64,000 nt of DNA from Batillaria attramentaria (lineage: Eukaryota > Mollusca > Gastropoda > Batillariidae), in contig JACVVK020000461.1 of assembly GCA_018292915.2 (NCBI GenBank), forward strand, positions 372,501 to 436,500, read 5' to 3'. This document shows, piece after piece, positions 59,401 to 64,000 of this stretch. A program made the position numbers and the translations under genes. Position 1 is the stretch's first letter; each line of letters begins with the position of its first letter. Under the pieces are notes generated by a model. The model ran no database searches and was not told where the DNA came from. It worked only from the letters and a program-made list of their open reading frames with translations.

Positions 59401-62400
59401 TTTTACTCAAAGCACCAGGAGCTGAACCTGACACACATGCTCACGCATTCTCTCACACACTGGATGTGAACACATTACAGTCACGTGGTGCGAAGGGCCA
59501 GCTCAGCAATTTAAATTTTGGAAGTTTAGAATTGCGTTTATTTTTAATTTTGTGGGCGGAACATTTCCAAAGCAGTGGGGGAGGAAGCCGGAATACCCAG
59601 AGATGGTCGGCCGGAATGATGGGGCCACATACGAGAAAGAAAGAACTCTTCGTCCCAAGTGGGACTCGAACCTGACCTCTTGCATTGGTGACAAAGTCTT
59701 AACCGCTAGACCACTGTCTGCCCCATTTAGTGTTTGTGCTGACTGTATTAGACACCCTCCTGCGTCTAACCACATTCATGCATAACGAGCTGTTACCTTT
59801 CCTGCAGGATGTGATACGTGCCACAGCTTTAGCCATGGACTATCGCCACAAGTTCCGCAAAGATGTCTTCCTGGATCTGATCTGTTTCCGCAAGCACGGT
59901 CACAACGAACTTGATGACCCCATGTTCACCCAGCCTATCATGTACAAGGCCATCAGTAGTCGTCGGAGCATTCCAGACCTCTATGCAGCACAGCTTGTGG
60001 TGGGTCCAAGTTTTTTTGGGGGGGTTGTTTTTTTTGTCTGACATCTCTTCTACATGTACAACCATTTCTCAGAATTTCTCCTGTATTTCTTTGCATTGAT
60101 GTGCTTTCCTTTATATCGCTTTTAATGGTCTGTTAAAAATGGGAAAAAAATTGTTGGGAAGTAAGAGCTATATTTAGCAGTGAGAAGCACGTTCTTTTTC
60201 AGTAGGACGATAGAAAGTATTTCCTGTGTCATAATACAGTAGGATTTGTTACAAGCAACTTTTAAAAGGTCTTCCTTCACAACCAGTCTATCTTTCCATA
60301 AATATAATTTTTTGTTGCTCAGTGATTTTCTGCAACCCCCCCCCCCCCCCCCCACTACTCCCCCACCCCCCTTGATGCCCTCAGTCCCTTATCACCCCTC
60401 CCCACTTCGTCCATCCCAACCTTCCCCTCCCACCTCCAATATTTTAACTTTATCTGTAGTATCCTGAAACTAGGTTTCTGTGCTGTTCAGTGGCATGACA
60501 GTTAACTTAAGTCTTAACTTCTTGCCAGAGGAGAAAGGAAAGGAAAATGTATAGATATGATGATACGTTGACTGTTCTCACTGTGGCCAGACAGAGTGGT
60601 GGTGTGTGTGACAAGTCAGTTCTGGACACGACAGTACAGGAATGGACGTCACAGCTGGCAGACAATCTCGCCCAGGTTGACACGGCTGTACCAAAGGTAA
60701 TAGTGTTGTTGTTTTTGGGGGGGCAGGGATAGTGTCAGAAATCTGTGTTGTGGCTTGTGGTTTTTTTTCACGTTTTGGTGAGTAGGTATAAGCAGACTAA
60801 TCCGCGTATCCTTAAAGACAGACTGCACTACAGTCAAACACGTACTTTGTGCAAAGGTACTGACCGCTGGTAAATGTTTTTGTTCACTGGTCATTTTACC
60901 TGCTGTAGACAAAATGCCCCCTCCCCCCACCCTCCCACCCTCCTTTCCAAAAAAGGGGTAGAGAATGTTATCTGTTTCAGTAATTTGAAATTGTCTGTTT
61001 CCTTGTAACTCCAGTAATTTGTTTGTTCGGTTTGGTTTGGATTTTTATATGTACAAGTACCTGTTTTATGAAAGAGAATAATTCATTGTTCTGACTGTGT
61101 GAGCAGGCATTCCACCTTCAGGGAAAGTGGTCAGGCCTGAGTCAGGCCTCGGATGACAAAGTCACTGTGTGGGACACTGGGGTCGACCTGGACACACTCA
61201 AGTTTGTTGGTGCAAAATCGGTGGAGGTGCCGGAAGATTTTGTAAGTGCTGTCAGTACTATGTTTATATAAAAACAATCGTATGCTCTAGCATGTTGCTG
61301 GGGTCACTGTGGTGTTTGCTTTGTAAAACAGGGAAGGGGGGGGGGGGGGGGGGGGGATTTTAATGCAGCAAAATGCCAGTATGTTGCAGACGAATGCAAT
61401 ATTCTATCGACGTTATCATGGGATTTTGGCTTCCCTCCATTTTTGAGAATAGCACAGGGGAAGTGTACAATGTATGTCATCCTGTGCTGTTCTCAAAATC
61501 CAGTCATGCCAAAATTCTAGACAACTTTAATGTGGTGGTACATTCAACACATTAATAATTTCGCATGTGTTGTTGGTATCGCTGTGCAGTCAGTTGATTC
61601 TGTCTGCACCAAAGCAAACATGTCCACAGATTGTTGTGTGCTTTACTGTTGATCAAGCCAACCTGTTGGTGTATCTTAGTAAACTAATGTGTATGCGTAT
61701 CTGGTTTTGTGCTTACCAAGAAAAGTCATCCAACCATCCAGAAGACGCACATCGATCGGAGACGGCAACGAATAGAGCAGGGAACCGACATGGACTGGGC
61801 CACTGCTGAAGCGCTGGCCATGGGTTCTCTCATGCTTCAGGGTGAGCTGCAATGTGTGGTGAAGAATGGACATGAGAGTAATATTGATAATGTGGATTGT
61901 GTGGGCGCTACCCAAATGCTTGGCTCATAGTAAATCCTTACACACGTGCTCAAAGTGAGGCACGCACATTCACTCACACACAGAACATCAAGATATTACA
62001 ATCACATGGTGGGAAAAGTTGGTGCAGCTATTCAAGGCTCCGGAGTTAGAATTGTGTTTATTTATTTAGGGTTTTTTGGTTGTTTATTTGTTGTTGGTTT
62101 TTTTTTGTTTTTTGGGGGCTGAACATGTTTAAAGCAGAGGGGGAGGACTCCAGAGTACTTGGAGAGAACCTCCAACTTTCAAATGAAGTGTGCCACATAA
62201 TCGAAGTGAAAAATCAGGTGGCACGAATGAAGCTGAAGTTTGGATCTTGGGTCCTAATCATGTGAAAACTTGCCTGGCTCTGAATGTTTCATAGACAGTT
62301 AGTATAGCTTTGTGACTTGAACACGCTACTTATTTCAGGTTATCATGTGCATATTAGTGGTCAGGATGTTGGTAGAGGGACGTTCAGTCAGCGTCACGCC

Positions 62401-63465
62401 ATGTTTGTGGACCAGGAAACGGATGACATATGTCTCCCTCTCAACCACATGCTGGATGAGCAACAGGGATTTCTTGAGGTACTGGGCATGAGTGTGTGTG
62501 TGAGTGAGTGTGTGCATGTGTGTGTGTAAGTGTGCTTGCATGCATACGAGAGAGAGAGAGCGAGAGATGGTAACTGGACAAGAAAAGCCTTATGTTCATC
62601 AATACATCAGTGATCGCTCCTGGATTTTTGCCAGCCAGTATCCGTGAATCATCCGTGAATCAGTATCATCAGAAAATAATAAAACTGGTATCAGCGAACA
62701 CAGTCTTTTTTTCCAGTATTTCTGTTTTCACAACAGTAATTTACCGGCTGTAAATGTAATCTGTAAATTCCCTTGTATCACAAATCCTTCTGTCCTGTAA
62801 ATGACAGGTTGCAAACAGCATCCTGTCAGAGGAGGCTGTTCTGGGGTTTGTGTACGGACTCAGTTTGGAGACACCACGCATCCTGCCCATCTGGGAGGCA
62901 CAGTTCGGGGACTTCTTCAACGGGGCGCAGATCATCATTGACACTTACATCAGCAGTGGAGAGTGTGAGTCAATTTGTAAGAATCTGTTAGGTTTCTGTT
63001 TGGTTTAAGCGCATCAGCTGTATATCTGACACACAGTGCGACAGACAGAGCCCGCATGTAAAAGTCGGGGTTAGGGAGTTTAGCCTCGGGTTAGAGTCTA
63101 ACCTCGAACTAAACTAGCTCTAGGGTTACATTTTCTGTTGTTGTTTTGTTTTAAATCAGGAAGCGGGTCCATTCCAGCAAGATGCCCATGCCACTATAGA
63201 AGGATTTTTGTCTTTCTTTCTTTGCTTCCGTATTTATTTAATTTTGTTTTGGGGTTTCTTTTGTCCTAGTCTGGGTTAGGCCTTCGCCGTGGGTTAAATT
63301 AACCTCGAGTTTTACATACGGGCCCTGGACTCCTATTGCAACAGATTATGTTTCCTGTTATCAGTGAAGTGGCTTCTACAGAGTGGACTGGTCATGCTGC
63401 TGCCTCATGGGATGGACGGTGCTGGTCCGGAACATTCATCCTGCCGCATTGAGCGCTTTCTGCAG
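53208..63465 (+). CDS. DHTKD1: DHTKD1, 2-oxoadipate dehydrogenase E1, exons 1-18 (3' end beyond window)
   Basis: Thiamine-diphosphate E1 subunit that, with DLST and DLD, converts 2-oxoadipate to glutaryl-CoA in the mitochondrial matrix (lysine and tryptophan catabolism). Coding exons: 53208-53334, 53858-53978, 54138-54318, 55360-55467, 55928-56039, 56416-56513, 56727-56790, 57147-57220, 57677-57820, 58489-58604, 59243-59318, 59808-59999, 60595-60696, 61107-61241, 61721-61841, 62339-62478, 62808-62964, 63365-63465. They give 723 residues with no stop. The start [12 protein letters not shown] gives an Arg/Lys-rich targeting peptide. Motifs: GVYGYRP (27-33), PHRGRLN (227-233), HGDASFTGQ (335-343, ThDP/Mg site), VNNQIGYTT (368-376), GHNELDDP (438-445), [12 protein letters not shown] (599-610), [12 protein letters not shown] and [14 protein letters not shown]. 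These distinguish DHTKD1 from OGDH. Family length is about 920 aa, so roughly 200 residues are outside. The exon 1 donor and exon 13/15 acceptors are the least certain. Confidence 0.93.
54924..55250 (-). mobile_element. SINE family 3 (minus), DHTKD1 intron 3
   Basis: (AAT)n at 54924-54936, then the reverse of the 12826-13225 body (GTATTGTATAGGCGCTTTT, AACCCAACACGC, GGTACTCCGG on the minus strand). The tRNA head is truncated. Confidence 0.75.
56098..56172 (+). mobile_element. LINE 3' tail with (TTGAT)n, DHTKD1 intron 5
   Basis: ACTGGACAATAAAGATGTTT followed by (TTGAT)n, typical of a LINE 3' terminus. Body not recognisable. Confidence 0.4.
56356..56401 (+). repeat. (GT)n before DHTKD1 exon 6
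   Basis: A GT run ending 14 bases before exon 6 (56416). Confidence 0.95.
57400..57670 (+). mobile_element. LINE/SINE 3' end with (TTGAC)n tail abutting DHTKD1 exon 9
   Basis: (TGTATG)n-type and CCCATCCCATTCCATT repeats, then GGTGAGCTTG, GTACCCCCAACGGGG and a (CTTGACTTGG)n tail reaching 57670, six bases before the exon 9 splice site. Same family as 7781-7941. Confidence 0.6.
57975..58115 (+). repeat. Homopolymer-rich tract: (A)n, (C)n, (T)n, (A)n
   Basis: A run of A, then about 25 C bases, then T and A runs, in DHTKD1 intron 9. Similar C or G runs occur at 60337-60356 and 61335-61357. Low-complexity only. Confidence 0.8.
59353..59730 (-). mobile_element. SINE family 3, full length (minus), DHTKD1 intron 11
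   Basis: (AAT)n at 59354-59371 through the reversed body to a complete tRNA-like head. On the plus strand: GGGACTCGAACCTGACCTCT and AGTCTTAACCGCTAGACCAC, the reverse of the B and A boxes. Confidence 0.83.
61890..62215 (-). mobile_element. SINE family 3, diverged (minus), DHTKD1 intron 15
   Basis: Weaker match: CACACAGAACATCAAGATATTACAATCACATGG region, GGGGGCTGAACATG, AGAGTACTTGGAGAGAACC. Older copy interrupted by T-rich sequence. Confidence 0.55.
63046..63327. mobile_element. TIR element, CAGRGCCC family, DHTKD1 intron 17
   Basis: Left end CAGAGCCCGCATGTAAAA and the reverse complement of the right end CAGGGCCCGTATGTAAAA differ at two positions. The inverted similarity continues into CTCG-GGTTA. 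About 282 bases with no ORF. A second copy is at 43053-43311. The class is unclear because no target duplication is evident. Confidence 0.72.
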
Positions 63466-63504
63466 GTTAGATATTTACGTAATTGTTAAATCACCACCTC
63501 TTGT

Positions 63505-63669
63505 GGGGGAGAGGGGGAGTCAAGCGGTAGAGCATCGGACTTCAATGCTCAGGTCATGAGTTGAAATCTCGGTTGGGCCACTGGGGCCCAAATATTTGTG
63601 CTGGCCTTTTCTTACCATCTTTGATACCACCCATGTGTGGAAAAGACATTACACCCTGAAGCACCCACC
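63505..63669 (+). mobile_element. SINE family 1 with 13-bp target duplication, DHTKD1 intron 18
   Basis: Head AGTCAAGCGGTAGAGCATC, body CCAAATATTTGTGCTGGCC and end ACATTACACC. CACCACCTCTTGT flanks it (63492-63504 and 63670-63682). Most diverged of the family-1 copies here. Confidence 0.85.
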
Positions 63670-63682
63670 CACCACCTCTTGT

Positions 63683-64000
63683 ATGATATCTGTGTACCAC
63701 CGCCTTTATCACTTTCTGCAGGTTAGGTAATTATTTTGGGTTAGATCACCAGTTCTTATGTGGTACAAATGACTCAAAGAGCCTTTCAGCTTCAGAAAAA
63801 GGGGCTGGTGTTGTGTTTGGTCCTGAACAAATTCCGAATTGATATAGTATATGTTGTGACAAGGACGTGTTTGTATTTGATTTCCATTTCAAACAACAAC
63901 ATGTTAAACACTCCCTGTTTGTTTTTGTTGTTGTTTGTTTGTTTGCTTGTTTGGGGGTCTTCGTTGGTGTGTGTGTGTTATGTTCAGTGTGCTTCACACA
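63683..64000 (+). other. DHTKD1 intron 18, no exon visible
   Basis: CACTTTCTGCAGGTTAGGTAATT at 63711 partly repeats the exon 18 end and donor region (63455-63485), a short local duplication. The rest is T/G-rich with no open continuation of the DHTKD1 frame, so exon 19 is beyond the window. Confidence 0.5.

Overview
The window is nuclear DNA from an animal. Every gene is split by GT-AG introns, dinucleotide microsatellites are very dense, and tRNA-derived SINEs and LINE fragments occur throughout. The SINE/LINE mix, the oyster 'pearl'-like element and the CYP3-type P450 cluster suggest a mollusc, probably a marine gastropod. The phylum is an inference and I cannot name a species.

Genes. Three tandem, same-strand cytochrome P450 genes of the CYP3A/CYP5 type (clan 3) lie at 1521-10653 (copy A), 14388-24385 (copy B) and 36530-49288 (copy C). 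Each has 14 coding exons with the same intron phases and an open reading frame (511, 513 and 514 aa) that keeps the membrane anchor, I-helix, ExxR and heme-Cys motifs. B and C are recent duplicates with about 23 substitutions and one inserted Gly. A is older and differs most in exons 2-8 and 14. Downstream, on the same strand, is the 5' three quarters of DHTKD1 (2-oxoadipate dehydrogenase E1). It has 18 coding exons from 53208 to 63465 covering 723 residues, and it runs off the right edge.

Layout. 1-1.5 kb: upstream region of A. 1.5-10.7 kb: P450 A. 10.7-14.4 kb: SINE-rich spacer and the duplicated B upstream block. 14.4-24.4 kb: P450 B. 24.4-26.9 kb: B downstream block, ending in a remnant of DHTKD1 intron 4. 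26.9-34.2 kb: nested transposons, with an old SINE broken by a second SINE-bearing block (itself broken by a Ginger1-like DNA element) and by a full-length RTE-like LINE with an intact 1039-aa ORF. 34.2-36.5 kb: C upstream block. 36.5-49.3 kb: P450 C, with a 1.7-kb pearl/Helentron-like element in intron 2. 49.3-53.2 kb: C downstream block and probable DHTKD1 promoter. 53.2-64 kb: DHTKD1.

History and function. The repeats allow the duplication to be read at base level. The repeated unit ran from 11834 through a P450 and the start of DHTKD1 into its intron 4 (55827), and the junction is at 26892. The left unit later lost its DHTKD1 exons. The P450s are expected to be ER-bound monooxygenases for xenobiotics, steroids or lipids. 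DHTKD1 is mitochondrial and acts in lysine/tryptophan catabolism. Their adjacency looks positional rather than functional. I found no CRISPR array, no bacterial-style operon and no functional tRNA or rRNA gene. The most interesting signals are the duplication junction, the Ginger1-like element, complementary (GU)n/(CA)n tracts flanking P450 exon 12, and the pearl-like array rich in nuclear-receptor half-sites.
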